A stretch of DNA of 18,130 bases from the NCBI GenBank assembly GCA_002429315.1, contig DIZC01000006.1, positions 1 through 18,130 on the forward strand. The letters are read 5' to 3'. The position numbers and the translations under genes are program-made. This DNA is from Alphaproteobacteria bacterium UBA6038. Lineage in GTDB: Bacteria; Pseudomonadota; Alphaproteobacteria; Micropepsales; Micropepsaceae. This document shows positions 7,630 to 14,785 of this stretch, piece by piece. Numbering within the stretch: the stretch's first letter is position 1; every line of letters starts with the position of its first letter. The notes beneath the pieces are model-generated. The model was not told where the DNA came from and did not search any database. It was given only the letters and a program-made list of their open reading frames with translations.

Positions 7630-8169
7630 ATGACGACCATTGCAAAGAAGAAGGTTCCGGCCAATTCCAACCGGAAGCTTGAGTTCAAGGCGAACGATCA
7701 TGTGGTGTACCCCACCCATGGCGTGGGCAAGATCGCGCGCGTGGAGGAGCAGGAAGTCGCCGGCTACAAACTCGAGGTGTTCGTGATCACCTTCGAGAAG
7801 GACAAGATGACGCTGCGCGTCCCCACCGCCAAGGCCAAGGCCGTCGGCATGCGCAAATTGTCTTCGCCGGATGTGGTGAGCAACGCCCTGAACACGCTCA
7901 AGGGCCGCGCGCGCATCAAGCGCACCATGTGGTCGCGCCGGGCGCAGGAATACGAAGCCAAAATCAACTCGGGCGATCTGGTTTCGATCGCCGAGGTGGT
8001 GCGCGACCTGCATCGCGCCGGCGGACAGCCCGAGCAGTCCTATTCCGAGCGGCAGCTTTACGAAGCGGCGCTCGCCCGCATGGCGCGGGAGCTGGCGGCG
8101 GTCGAGCGAATCGACGAGCAGGCTGCGGTGAAGCGCGTCGAAGGCGCGCTGCTGAAGAAGGCGGCGTAA
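7630..8169 (+). CDS. CarD/CdnL-family RNA polymerase-binding regulator
   Basis: This 179-residue protein is a CarD/CdnL-type factor that binds the RNA polymerase beta subunit and stabilises open promoter complexes, notably at ribosomal RNA and growth genes. Residues about 18-75 are the RNA polymerase interaction domain, with its typical opening FKANDHVVYPTHGVGKI. The C-terminal half is helical and holds Trp101 in RTMWSRRAQEYEAKINSGD, the position of the conserved Trp that contacts DNA at the upstream edge of the -10 element in homologues. VRDLHRA (124-130) is typical. I start at the ATG at 7630, which gives the usual family length; AAGGGA lies immediately before it and AGGA further up at 7614-7617, so the ribosome site is not ideally spaced. 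The gene follows fdxA as in other Alphaproteobacteria, but with its own promoter and terminator. Confidence 0.95.
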   Translation: MTTIAKKKVPANSNRKLEFKANDHVVYPTHGVGKIARVEEQEVAGYKLEVFVITFEKDKMTLRVPTAKAKAVGMRKLSSPDVVSNALNTLKGRARIKRTMWSRRAQEYEAKINSGDLVSIAEVVRDLHRAGGQPEQSYSERQLYEAALARMARELAAVERIDEQAAVKRVEGALLKKAA

Positions 8170-8191
8170 CCTCCGCGCACGAAGAGCCAAG

Positions 8192-8218
8192 GGCCGGGAC
8201 GAAAGTTCCGGCCTTTTT
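8192..8218 (+). terminator. Strong rho-independent terminator after carD
   Basis: GGCCGGGAC (8192-8200) and GTTCCGGCC (8205-8213) form a 9-pair stem with one G-T pair, a GAAA tetraloop (8201-8204), and a run of five T (8214-8218). It works only for the plus strand; the opposite strand has no T run. It stops carD transcription just before the end of the convergent P450 gene, whose stop codon begins 3 bases beyond the T run. Confidence 0.9.
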
Positions 8219-8220
8219 GC

Positions 8221-9543
8221 TTATGCGTTCCACGCCAGGTGATAGGCCTGCGGCAGGTGCTCGTTCTTGTAGTCGATGGGCGCGTCCTGGGCGAGGCCGG
8301 GGCGCAGCAGCATCTGGCGCACCATCTCCGGGATCATCGCCATGCCGACATATTTGCCCAGGCATTCGTGGCTGCCGTAGCCGAAGGTGAAGGTGTTGTA
8401 CCAGTTGCGCCCGGGGATGAAGGCCTCGGGGTTGTCGAAGGCGCGCTCGTCGAACATCGCCGACTGCGTCAGCGTCAGCACATTGGTGCCTCTGGGAATC
8501 GTCGTCGCATAGCCTTCGCTCCGGCCAACCGTGTAATCGCAGGACAGTTGGCGGAACATGTAGGGGCTGATCGGCACGAAGCGGAGCGCTTCCCAGACAT
8601 GACCATCGAAGGCAGCAGTGTCGGACCCCGCGGCCGCCGCCTTCGCTTTGGCGAGGAGATCGGGGCGCTCGAGGAAGAACTGGATCGTCTGCGCGACAGC
8701 CTGCGACGTCGTCTCGACGGCGCCGATCAGAAGGCCGCTGATGTTGATGCCGACGCGCGCGATGTCGAACTCGACCTCGTGGGCGAAGCTGCTGCGCAGC
8801 ATGCGCGAGACGATGTCGTCGCAGGCCTCTTCTTCCTTGTGTGTGACCAGGCGCTTGATCAGGCGCCATAGCGCCGACAGCCAGCCGACCCCTTCCTCGA
8901 CCTTCGCCAACGGCAGGCGCTTGGCGACCAGGATGGCGATGAACCTGGCGAGATCCTCGTTCGCCTTCACGTGGTTGTCGCTGATCTGCTTGCGCTCCGC
9001 GTCGCTGCGGAGGTCGAAGGGCTGGTTATAAAAATTGTCGACCTGGTTCCAGTACGACCAGGTCTTCAGATCGGCGACTCTGCCGCCCGAGAGGCCGAAA
9101 TAATCCTGCACCAGCCGCGCCGGCACCATGCGCGTATAGCCGTCGATCGCCTCGATCCTGCCCCCCGCCGCGTCGAGCAGCCCCTTGGCGATCTCCGCCA
9201 CCATGGCGCGCACGCGCGGGATGTCGTCGCGGTTGAGAAAGCCCTGCATGATCGACTTCTCGCGATAGTGCAACGCGTCGTCGTCATGCGCCATCAGGTA
9301 GATGCCGTCGTTCATCTTCGCCCAATAGAGATAGGCGGTGAATATCTTCGGCATGTTCAGCGCCTCGATCACGTCGTCGTAGCGCGCGATCAGCGCGCAT
9401 TGGGGCGTGATCATCACCGGGCGCTTCTCGCGCAGCTCCGCGAAGAAGGGCAGCACCTCCTTGGGGCTGTCGATCCAGCTGCGCGCCAGCGGCCATTTCT
9501 CCGCCTCCGGCGCCGCGTCGTATTGCTCGAGATAGCTCGTCAT
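8221..9543 (-). CDS. Cytochrome P450
   Basis: This 440-residue soluble P450 is a haem-thiolate monooxygenase. The I-helix has GAVETT (274-279), carrying the acid-Thr pair for oxygen activation. The K-helix ExxR is EALR (318-321). The haem loop is FGYGSHECLG (387-396), with Cys394 as the proximal ligand. Length and lack of a membrane segment fit the soluble bacterial class that uses separate redox partners. None is encoded next to it; fdxA at 6901 lies on the other strand in a housekeeping cluster. The ATG at 9543 comes one base after the TGA of the upstream di-haem gene (TGAGATG), with only a weak ribosome site, so translation is probably coupled. The substrate is unknown; the neighbour suggests a lipid or isoprenoid (inference). 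The CYP family cannot be assigned by eye. Confidence 0.94.
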   Translation of the reverse strand: MTSYLEQYDAAPEAEKWPLARSWIDSPKEVLPFFAELREKRPVMITPQCALIARYDDVIEALNMPKIFTAYLYWAKMNDGIYLMAHDDDALHYREKSIMQGFLNRDDIPRVRAMVAEIAKGLLDAAGGRIEAIDGYTRMVPARLVQDYFGLSGGRVADLKTWSYWNQVDNFYNQPFDLRSDAERKQISDNHVKANEDLARFIAILVAKRLPLAKVEEGVGWLSALWRLIKRLVTHKEEEACDDIVSRMLRSSFAHEVEFDIARVGINISGLLIGAVETTSQAVAQTIQFFLERPDLLAKAKAAAAGSDTAAFDGHVWEALRFVPISPYMFRQLSCDYTVGRSEGYATTIPRGTNVLTLTQSAMFDERAFDNPEAFIPGRNWYNTFTFGYGSHECLGKYVGMAMIPEMVRQMLLRPGLAQDAPIDYKNEHLPQAYHLAWNA

Positions 9544-9544
9544 C

Positions 9545-11728
9545 TCACAGGCTCTTCAGGTATTCGATTAGATCCCAGCGCTGTTGGTCGGTGAGCGCTC
9601 GCGTCCCGTACTCGTGGCCGGCGTTCGAATTGCCGATCTTGTCGGTGCGGAAGACGAAGCAGGTTACCGCGGGCCGCTTGGCGATCGGACAGGGATCGGC
9701 GTCGCTGGCGCCGCTGATTTTCGTCGGCATGAAGCCGACTTTGGCCGGATCGAATTCACGCGAGCCCAGGGTGAAGGTCGACGGACGGTATTTCGTGTCC
9801 GGCGGGTCGCCCGGCTTCGGCGACGCCGGCAACAGCAGGTCGTAGAGCGTCGGCACCGAGCCGTTGTGCAGGTACGGCGCGGTCGCCCAGATGCCGTTCA
9901 GCGAACGGCCCTTGTAGGCCACCACAGAGGCGAGCGGCGCCTGTGTCGTATCGGGTGCGTAATTGCCGGTCTTCATCGAGCCCTGGATGTCGTTGCTGCG
10001 CAGCGAGAAGATCACGTCATAGAGCCACTCGAAAAAGCCGCGGATCAAGGATTTGTCGCCGCCGGGCGTCGCCACCACGCCGCGGGTCGCCTTGGTCAGA
10101 ATGGCCGCGGCCGGCGCCTTTTCGTCGAGCAGCAACGAACCCGGCCCGATATCGACATAGGTATTGCGCAGGATTCCGCTGTAGCCCTGATATTTGACGG
10201 CGTTGTTCACCATCTGCGGATCGGTGCCGATCTTGGACTGCGCCGAAAGGAACGCCACCACGCGGCGGTTTGGGTCGCTGCGGTCGATATTGGCGTGGCA
10301 GATAGCGCAGGTCTTGTCGAAGATGGCCTTGCCCGCCTCGACCTTCCTCCGGTCGAGCGCGCCGAAATACTGCACAGGCCAGCGCGGCGACCACAGCGAT
10401 TTCAGCTTGTCCTCGATGAGGCCGAGATTGTGGATGTTGACCGACGAACTGAAATCGATGGGATGCGGATTGAACAAACCCTGACCGCTGAAAAAGCCGG
10501 TAATCGACCACCCGCCGCGCGACCAGTCCATGGTGCCGAAGACGCCAATCACCTCGCCGGTGTTTCTCCCGATGGGGCCCAGGCCCGAATTCACCGCGAT
10601 GCCGTTCCATTGCACGTAGTCGTGCTGTGAGATGTCCCACAGGAAGGGATAGGAGACCGGCGCGTTGGGCTGGATGAAAATGCGGTTTCGCAGATAGAAG
10701 AACTGCTTGGGATGCAGTATCGCCAGTCCTTCGAACAGCTGGTCGCGGTCGTGGCCATTGAGGATTTTCTTGCCGCCATGGCCGTCTGACTCGAACTTGT
10801 TCAGCAGTTTGGTGATGCCGGCATGGTCGAGCTCGGCCTGCGTGATCTTGCCGTCGGCGATGGTTTCATCGAGTGCCGCGCGCAGGTCGGGAACATTGAG
10901 GACGTACTGCAGCACCTGGTTATAGATGCGCCCGAAGGCATCCAGCCGCGCATAGCCGTAATCGGTTTGGCTGTGGTTGACGATTCGATAAGTGATGAGC
11001 CTGAGCGTGTAGATCTTCAAATCGTCTTCGACGTCCTTCTGGCTCTTGTAGCGGCCGAGCGCCAGCACGTTCTTGACGAAGCGGTCATGTACCTTGCCGG
11101 GCTTGCCGGCGAGCACGAGGTCATGGCTCACATCGTCGAGGAAACCGTCCATGTCGGACATTGCCGGCGCGCCGTCGATGCGAATGCCCACGCCTTTGTA
11201 GTCGATCTGGCCGGTATGGCAGGCGGCGCAGGTGAGGCCCATGAAGTCTCGGCCGCGATAGCTGTCCTTCACCATGCCCACCGGAAGCGCGTCCGGATTG
11301 TTGGTGGTCGCGTGGCGCGGCAGATAGCGATAGCCGCCGTTCATGTTCGCGTCCGAACGGAGGAGTGATCCGTCCGGCTGCTCGAGCACGAGAAAGAAAT
11401 CGTAAGGGATGACGTCCGAGCCTTGGGTGACGTTGTCGAACCAGAGCGAATCCGAGGGCGTCCAGTTCTGGTCGTCGGGCGTGTTGCCGTCGCCTTGGCC
11501 GAGGTAGACGATTCTCTTCACCGTATCGCCGAACGGATCGTTGCCAGCGATCGCGCTCGGCGCGCCCCGGTCATGGGCGTCGTCCCAGAAGGCGTAGATG
11601 TTGGAAATCCAGAAACTCAGCGCCGTGATGCCGACGAGAAAGCCCACCACGACGGCGAGTTGAATCAGCCAGTGCCAGCCGCGCAGCCTGCGCCAGCAGC
11701 GGCGAAAAAAGTTCCCGATCGCGCTCAT
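9545..11728 (-). CDS. Membrane-anchored RoxA/MauG-like di-haem cytochrome c
   Basis: This 727-residue protein has two c-type haem sites, CAACH (167-171) and CAICH (474-478). Near the C-terminus is APYLHNGSVPTLYDLL (617-632), a signature of di-haem peroxidases and of rubber oxygenase RoxA relatives. The N-terminal segment QNWTPSDSLWFDNVTQGSD leading to PYDFFLVLEQ fits RoxA-type proteins as I remember them. Residues 20-44 (LIQLAVVVGFLVGITALSFW core) form an uncleaved-looking membrane anchor, placing the haem domains in the periplasm. The start is firm: the ATG at 11728 follows GGAGG by 5 bases; the frame runs on to a TTG at 11776 without a better site. RoxA cleaves polyisoprene, and the Pseudomonas 10S-dioxygenase PA2077 shows that related di-haem proteins can oxidise unsaturated fatty acids. 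The exact substrate here is unknown; a plain di-haem peroxidase remains possible. It is the first gene of a two-gene unit with the P450. Confidence 0.88.
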   Translation of the reverse strand: MSAIGNFFRRCWRRLRGWHWLIQLAVVVGFLVGITALSFWISNIYAFWDDAHDRGAPSAIAGNDPFGDTVKRIVYLGQGDGNTPDDQNWTPSDSLWFDNVTQGSDVIPYDFFLVLEQPDGSLLRSDANMNGGYRYLPRHATTNNPDALPVGMVKDSYRGRDFMGLTCAACHTGQIDYKGVGIRIDGAPAMSDMDGFLDDVSHDLVLAGKPGKVHDRFVKNVLALGRYKSQKDVEDDLKIYTLRLITYRIVNHSQTDYGYARLDAFGRIYNQVLQYVLNVPDLRAALDETIADGKITQAELDHAGITKLLNKFESDGHGGKKILNGHDRDQLFEGLAILHPKQFFYLRNRIFIQPNAPVSYPFLWDISQHDYVQWNGIAVNSGLGPIGRNTGEVIGVFGTMDWSRGGWSITGFFSGQGLFNPHPIDFSSSVNIHNLGLIEDKLKSLWSPRWPVQYFGALDRRKVEAGKAIFDKTCAICHANIDRSDPNRRVVAFLSAQSKIGTDPQMVNNAVKYQGYSGILRNTYVDIGPGSLLLDEKAPAAAILTKATRGVVATPGGDKSLIRGFFEWLYDVIFSLRSNDIQGSMKTGNYAPDTTQAPLASVVAYKGRSLNGIWATAPYLHNGSVPTLYDLLLPASPKPGDPPDTKYRPSTFTLGSREFDPAKVGFMPTKISGASDADPCPIAKRPAVTCFVFRTDKIGNSNAGHEYGTRALTDQQRWDLIEYLKSL

Positions 11729-11759
11729 AGGCCCCTCCGGTCGTGTCGACCGCCCGGCG

Positions 11760-11782
11760 TTTACCCTACATGTCAACGTAAG
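11760..11782 (-). promoter_or_regulatory. Possible operator/promoter element of di-haem gene
   Basis: An inverted repeat TTAC-N13-GTAA (11761-11764 with 11778-11781) lies 33 bases upstream of the di-haem start. On the minus strand it contains a perfect TTGACA (11776 to 11771). No -10 sequence lies 17 bases downstream of it, so the hexamer may be chance. Spacing and symmetry resemble TetR- or MerR-type operators (inference). Confidence 0.3.
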
Positions 11783-11788
11783 GTTGTG

Positions 11789-11821
11789 GAAGAGCCGCGG
11801 CGGGCGTCGCGGCGGCTCTTC
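11789..11821 (-). terminator. Inverted repeat, possible terminator of the nuclease-like gene
   Basis: GAAGAGCCGC (11789-11798) and GCGGCTCTTC (11812-11821) form a perfect 10-pair stem around a 13-base GC-rich loop. It lies 23 bases beyond the stop of the minus-strand nuclease-like gene and ahead of the di-haem gene. There is no clear T run on either side, so it may act as a weak terminator or as an RNA-processing hairpin. Confidence 0.4.
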
Positions 11822-11844
11822 TCGCGCTTTCAGCAGGTTCGATT

Positions 11845-12705
11845 TTACTCGAGAACCTCGATCTGAGCGGGACCGGCGGCTTCGATTTCATAGCCGTTGA
11901 GGCGGTCGATCCAGCCACGCACACGGATGGTCTTGTTCGCGTAGCTGTACGGATCGATGCCGCGAGCGCGGAATGCCTTCATGTCGTCCGGTGAAATGGT
12001 GACGGTGAAATCGGTGCGCCAGTTGCGGCCAAAGTTCAGATAGGCGCGGCTGCCGCGCACCGCCACGTTCTGCACCGCGCCTTCGACGATCTGGAACGTC
12101 CCTAGGTCGCGCCAGCGCAGCGACTCGGGCGAGTGGACGGCGTAGGCGGGAGATGCCCAGAGGCCACGACGGACCGCACGCGCCTGGGCCTCGGCCGCGT
12201 ACAGCTCGCGGGCACATTCGGAACGGTCCGGCGCCAGCGAAACGCGCGCCAGACCCTGCAGCAGAATCGCGCGTTGAACCCATGTGCCGTCGGCAAGGAC
12301 GACCTGCGCACGCAGGCGATCATAGCGGTCCAGTTTCGGCGCCCGCGTCCTCACCGCCTGATCGCGGCCGACGACAAGCTGCTTGAGGCCGGCGGTGGCC
12401 TGCCGCCGGATTGCGGCGGACGCGCCGTCCCGTTCGCCCGCTGGCCAAAGCAGCCCCTCCAGCTTGATGGAACGGCCGTCCCGCAGCACCAGGACGCCAG
12501 GGTCTTGGACCCGCGCGGCCTGTGCACTGGCAATCTCGACCGGCGGCAGGCAGGACGGCAGGTTCCCCGCCGTCGTCACCTCCTGCCCGAACACCATCAA
12601 CAGAAAACCGCCACAGAGGAGCAGCCGCGCGCCGCCCCTGCCTGCCCCTCCTCGCAATACTGTTACCGTCAAACTGCGACATTGCAGGTAATTCATGGCG
12701 ATCAT
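11845..12705 (-). CDS. Secreted SNase-fold protein, catalytic residues apparently lost
   Basis: This protein is about 286 residues long. A hydrophobic stretch (ARLLLCGGFLLMVFG, about 26-40) suggests export. A staphylococcal nuclease-like domain spans about 70-185: VLVLRDGRSIKLEGLLWP, then DRYDRLRAQVVLADGTWVQR (126-145), and AEAQARAVRRGLW. A second domain (about 205-286) with AYLNFGRNWRTDFTVTI and RVRGWIDRLNGYEIE looks OB-like and is common in alphaproteobacterial relatives. By hand alignment, nuclease Arg35 is Lys81, Asp40 is Leu86 and Glu43 is Ala89, while Arg87 is kept as Arg130. The nuclease activity is therefore probably gone and the role may be binding (inference). The start is uncertain: ATGs lie at 12705 and 12696, and a TTG at 12726, none with a clear ribosome site. 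Confidence 0.78.
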   Translation of the reverse strand: MIAMNYLQCRSLTVTVLRGGAGRGGARLLLCGGFLLMVFGQEVTTAGNLPSCLPPVEIASAQAARVQDPGVLVLRDGRSIKLEGLLWPAGERDGASAAIRRQATAGLKQLVVGRDQAVRTRAPKLDRYDRLRAQVVLADGTWVQRAILLQGLARVSLAPDRSECARELYAAEAQARAVRRGLWASPAYAVHSPESLRWRDLGTFQIVEGAVQNVAVRGSRAYLNFGRNWRTDFTVTISPDDMKAFRARGIDPYSYANKTIRVRGWIDRLNGYEIEAAGPAQIEVLE

Positions 12706-12707
12706 GA

Positions 12708-12736
12708 TTGGCGAGTTTCGAAACAAAGACTAACAT
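12708..12736 (+). promoter_or_regulatory. Possible promoter of the small His-rich peptide gene
   Basis: TTGGCG (12708-12713), a 17-base spacer and TAACAT (12731-12736) each match the sigma-70 consensus at 4 of 6 positions. Transcription would begin near 12743, about 26 bases before the ATG at 12769. The element lies in the divergent gap next to the nuclease-like gene. Confidence 0.35.
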
Positions 12737-12768
12737 CAGAACGTCGATTCACGCGTGGAGGCCGCGGC

Positions 12769-12993
12769 ATGGATCGTCGCTATTATCTCGCAAAGCTTGG
12801 CATTGTGGTTGCCGCCGTCGCGCTCGCCGTCGCGGGCAGCGGCATCGGCACCACTCGTGTGGCCCATTCGCTCGGCGCGCATGCCCGCTACAGCGCTCCG
12901 GCGCAAGTGGAAGCTGCGGCCTGGCACGTCACCGCGGCGGTGGGACATCTGCTCGCCCACCTCTTTTCCAGTGCGCTCCACGCGCTCACTTGA
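12769..12993 (+). CDS. Small His-rich membrane or secreted peptide
   Basis: I do not recognise this 74-residue protein. Its reality rests on a perfect ribosome site, GGAGG at 12757-12761, 7 bases before the ATG, on a typical export signal and on a neat fit between its neighbours. MDRRYYLAKLGIVVAAVALA gives a positively charged start and a hydrophobic core (10-25), either a signal peptide or a single membrane helix. The rest is Ala-rich with six His (33, 38, 53, 60, 64, 71). Residues 47-73 could form an amphipathic helix with AAWHVTAAVGHLLAHLF. The His spacing might allow metal or haem binding (inference). It ends 8 bases from the stop of the convergent metallo-hydrolase gene. The frame is open far upstream (to 12133) opposite the nuclease-like gene, but that part is a shadow. 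Confidence 0.65.
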   Translation: MDRRYYLAKLGIVVAAVALAVAGSGIGTTRVAHSLGAHARYSAPAQVEAAAWHVTAAVGHLLAHLFSSALHALT

Positions 12994-13001
12994 GCCGAAA
13001 G

Positions 13002-14048
13002 CTAGACGCTCCGATACCAGTCGATGCCCGCATCCCGGGTCCGCTCGATCGTGCCGCGGGCGATCAGACAGTTCAGGTGCGCGATGCTCTCGCCGGTCGC
13101 CATGCCGTAATTGCCGCTGGTGATGCGGCTGCGGAACAGCGCCGGAAATACATCGACCGCCCGCCTGGGCTCGGCGCAGAGCGCGAGCAACTTGTCCATA
13201 TTGACTTCGTGCATGTCGATCAGCGCGTTGAGGCGCAGCGGCGCGCCCCGGAACGGCTCGTTGTGGGACGGTAGAATCAGCGCATCTTCCGGCAGGAGCG
13301 ATTCGAGCTTGGCGCAGGAATCGAGCCAGTCCTGCAGCGGGTTGGCGTCCGGTTCCGTCGGGAACACGCTCACGTTGGACGAGATGCGCGGCAGCAGCTG
13401 GTCGCCGGAAATGAAAAGATTCTCGTCACGGCACCACAGGCAGGCGTGCTCCGGCGCATGGCCCCGCCCGACGACAACCTCCCAGACGCGTTCTCCAATT
13501 TCGATGCGATCGCCTTCCGCAATTCGGCGATAGGAATTGGGCAGCTTGTAGACGCCTTTTCCGAAGCGGCCGAAGCTGGTCTTGTAGTCTTCGATGGCGG
13601 ATTCGGGAAAGCCAGCAGCGCGGTAGAACCGGACGCCTTCGGCCGGCGCCTCCTGGCCGGTGTCGGCGACCAGATTGCGGCACATGAGATAATCCGTCCG
13701 CGTCATCCATAGCTGAACGTCGAACCGGCGCACGAGCCAGCCCGCGAGACCGACATGGTCGGGATGCAGATGCGTGACGATGACCCGCTTGATCGGGCGC
13801 CCCCCCATCGGCCCGGCAAAGAGCGCCTTCCAGGCGTCGGCAGTGACCTGGTCGTTGATCCCGGTGTCGATGACTGTCCAGCCGTCGCCGTCTTCGAGCA
13901 GCCACAGATTGATGTGGTTCAGCTGCATCGGCAGGCGCATGCGCACCCAGTAGACGCCGGGGGCGATCGCGATCGTTTCGCCCAGTTCCGGGCGGCTTTC
14001 GAATGGGTACTCGAGATTGCTGGCCGGCCGCGCTTCGCTGACGCTCAC
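13002..14048 (-). CDS. MBL-fold metallo-hydrolase
   Basis: This 348-residue cytoplasmic hydrolase has the metallo-beta-lactamase fold. The metal ligands are visible: HLHPDH (93-98, the HxHxDH motif), His197 in GRGHAPEH, Asp216 in SGDQLL and His262 in LPSHNEPF. The opening GVYWVRMRLPMQLNHINLWL and DTGIND match the glyoxalase II-like branch. A C-terminal winged-helix-like stretch (about 275-335) ends TGESIAHLNCLIARGTIER, as in broad-family proteins that often act on thioesters or lactones. The substrate is unknown. The start is a GTG at 14048, followed by MSVSEARPAS; AAGGA lies 11 bases upstream, and the next Met is at residue 37, too late. No neighbour points to a pathway. Confidence 0.92.
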   Translation of the reverse strand: MSVSEARPASNLEYPFESRPELGETIAIAPGVYWVRMRLPMQLNHINLWLLEDGDGWTVIDTGINDQVTADAWKALFAGPMGGRPIKRVIVTHLHPDHVGLAGWLVRRFDVQLWMTRTDYLMCRNLVADTGQEAPAEGVRFYRAAGFPESAIEDYKTSFGRFGKGVYKLPNSYRRIAEGDRIEIGERVWEVVVGRGHAPEHACLWCRDENLFISGDQLLPRISSNVSVFPTEPDANPLQDWLDSCAKLESLLPEDALILPSHNEPFRGAPLRLNALIDMHEVNMDKLLALCAEPRRAVDVFPALFRSRITSGNYGMATGESIAHLNCLIARGTIERTRDAGIDWYRSV

Positions 14049-14185
14049 TTGATGTTTGTTCCTTGTGCCGCTCGCGCCGACTATGGGTAGCTTGAGCGAA
14101 CGGCGTCAAGCGCGGGAACCCGTGCGCGCCGGCAAGCGCTGGGCTATAAGCCGCGCGAGCGCCTTCTGTCAGGAAAGCAAGATCA

Positions 14186-14785
14186 ATGATCAGAGACGAC
14201 GTGCAGCTGCGCTATGGCACCGTGGCGATGATATTCCATTGGGTCATAGCGGCGCTGCTGATCGCCAACATCGCCCTAGGGCTCTATTTCGCCGATCTGC
14301 CGCACAGCGATCCGTGGAAATTCGAGCTGACGCAGTGGCACAAATCGATCGGACTGACCGTGCTGACGCTCAGCATTCTGCGGCTGGCGTGGCGGCTGGC
14401 GCATCCGGCACCGCCGCTCCCCACCGGCATGTATTGGGGACTGCGCGTGGCGGCGCGCGCCTCGCATTATCTGTTCTATTTCCTCATTGTCGCCATTCCG
14501 CTCACCGGCTGGATCATGGTGTCGGCCTCGCCGCTCGGCCTGCCGACCCGGTACTTTCATCTGTTCGACTGGCCAAACCTCTGGTTCATGGCCGATCTGC
14601 ATCGCGACCAGAAGCTTGCATGGCACGACACTCTGGAATCCGTACACAACACGCTCGCCTGGAGCGCCATCGTGCTGATCCCGATTCACGTCGCCGCGGC
14701 GCTCTATCACCAGTTCATCCGGCGCGACGACCTGTTGTGGCGCATGTTGCCGCGCCGGCGCGCAAGATTGGAGTCCGCGCAATGA
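14186..14785 (+). CDS. Cytochrome b561 (CybB-like)
   Basis: This 199-residue inner-membrane di-haem b protein has four membrane helices. Helix 1 is FHWVIAALLIANIALGLYF and helix 2 is IGLTVLTLSILRLAWRL. Helix 3 is HYLFYFLIVAIPLTGWIM, and helix 4 is NTLAWSAIVLIPIHVAAALY. Candidate haem ligands His18, His52, His154 and His168 have nearly the spacing of E. coli CybB, where the protein oxidises ubiquinol and can pass electrons to superoxide. The start is supported by AGGAAAG at 14171-14177. Its stop overlaps the start of the YceI gene (ATGA), a pairing common in proteobacteria. I infer a quinone- or isoprenoid-related membrane role for the pair. The 137-base gap to the divergent metallo-hydrolase gene must hold its promoter, but I see no good match. 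Confidence 0.95.
   Translation: MIRDDVQLRYGTVAMIFHWVIAALLIANIALGLYFADLPHSDPWKFELTQWHKSIGLTVLTLSILRLAWRLAHPAPPLPTGMYWGLRVAARASHYLFYFLIVAIPLTGWIMVSASPLGLPTRYFHLFDWPNLWFMADLHRDQKLAWHDTLESVHNTLAWSAIVLIPIHVAAALYHQFIRRDDLLWRMLPRRRARLESAQ

Noticed and set aside
14115..14150. GGAAC (14115-14119) as an ECF-type -35 and TATAAG (14145-14150) as a -10 for cytochrome b561
   Set aside because: There is no GTT-type -10 at the spacing expected for GGAAC and no -35 hexamer 17 bases before TATAAG.
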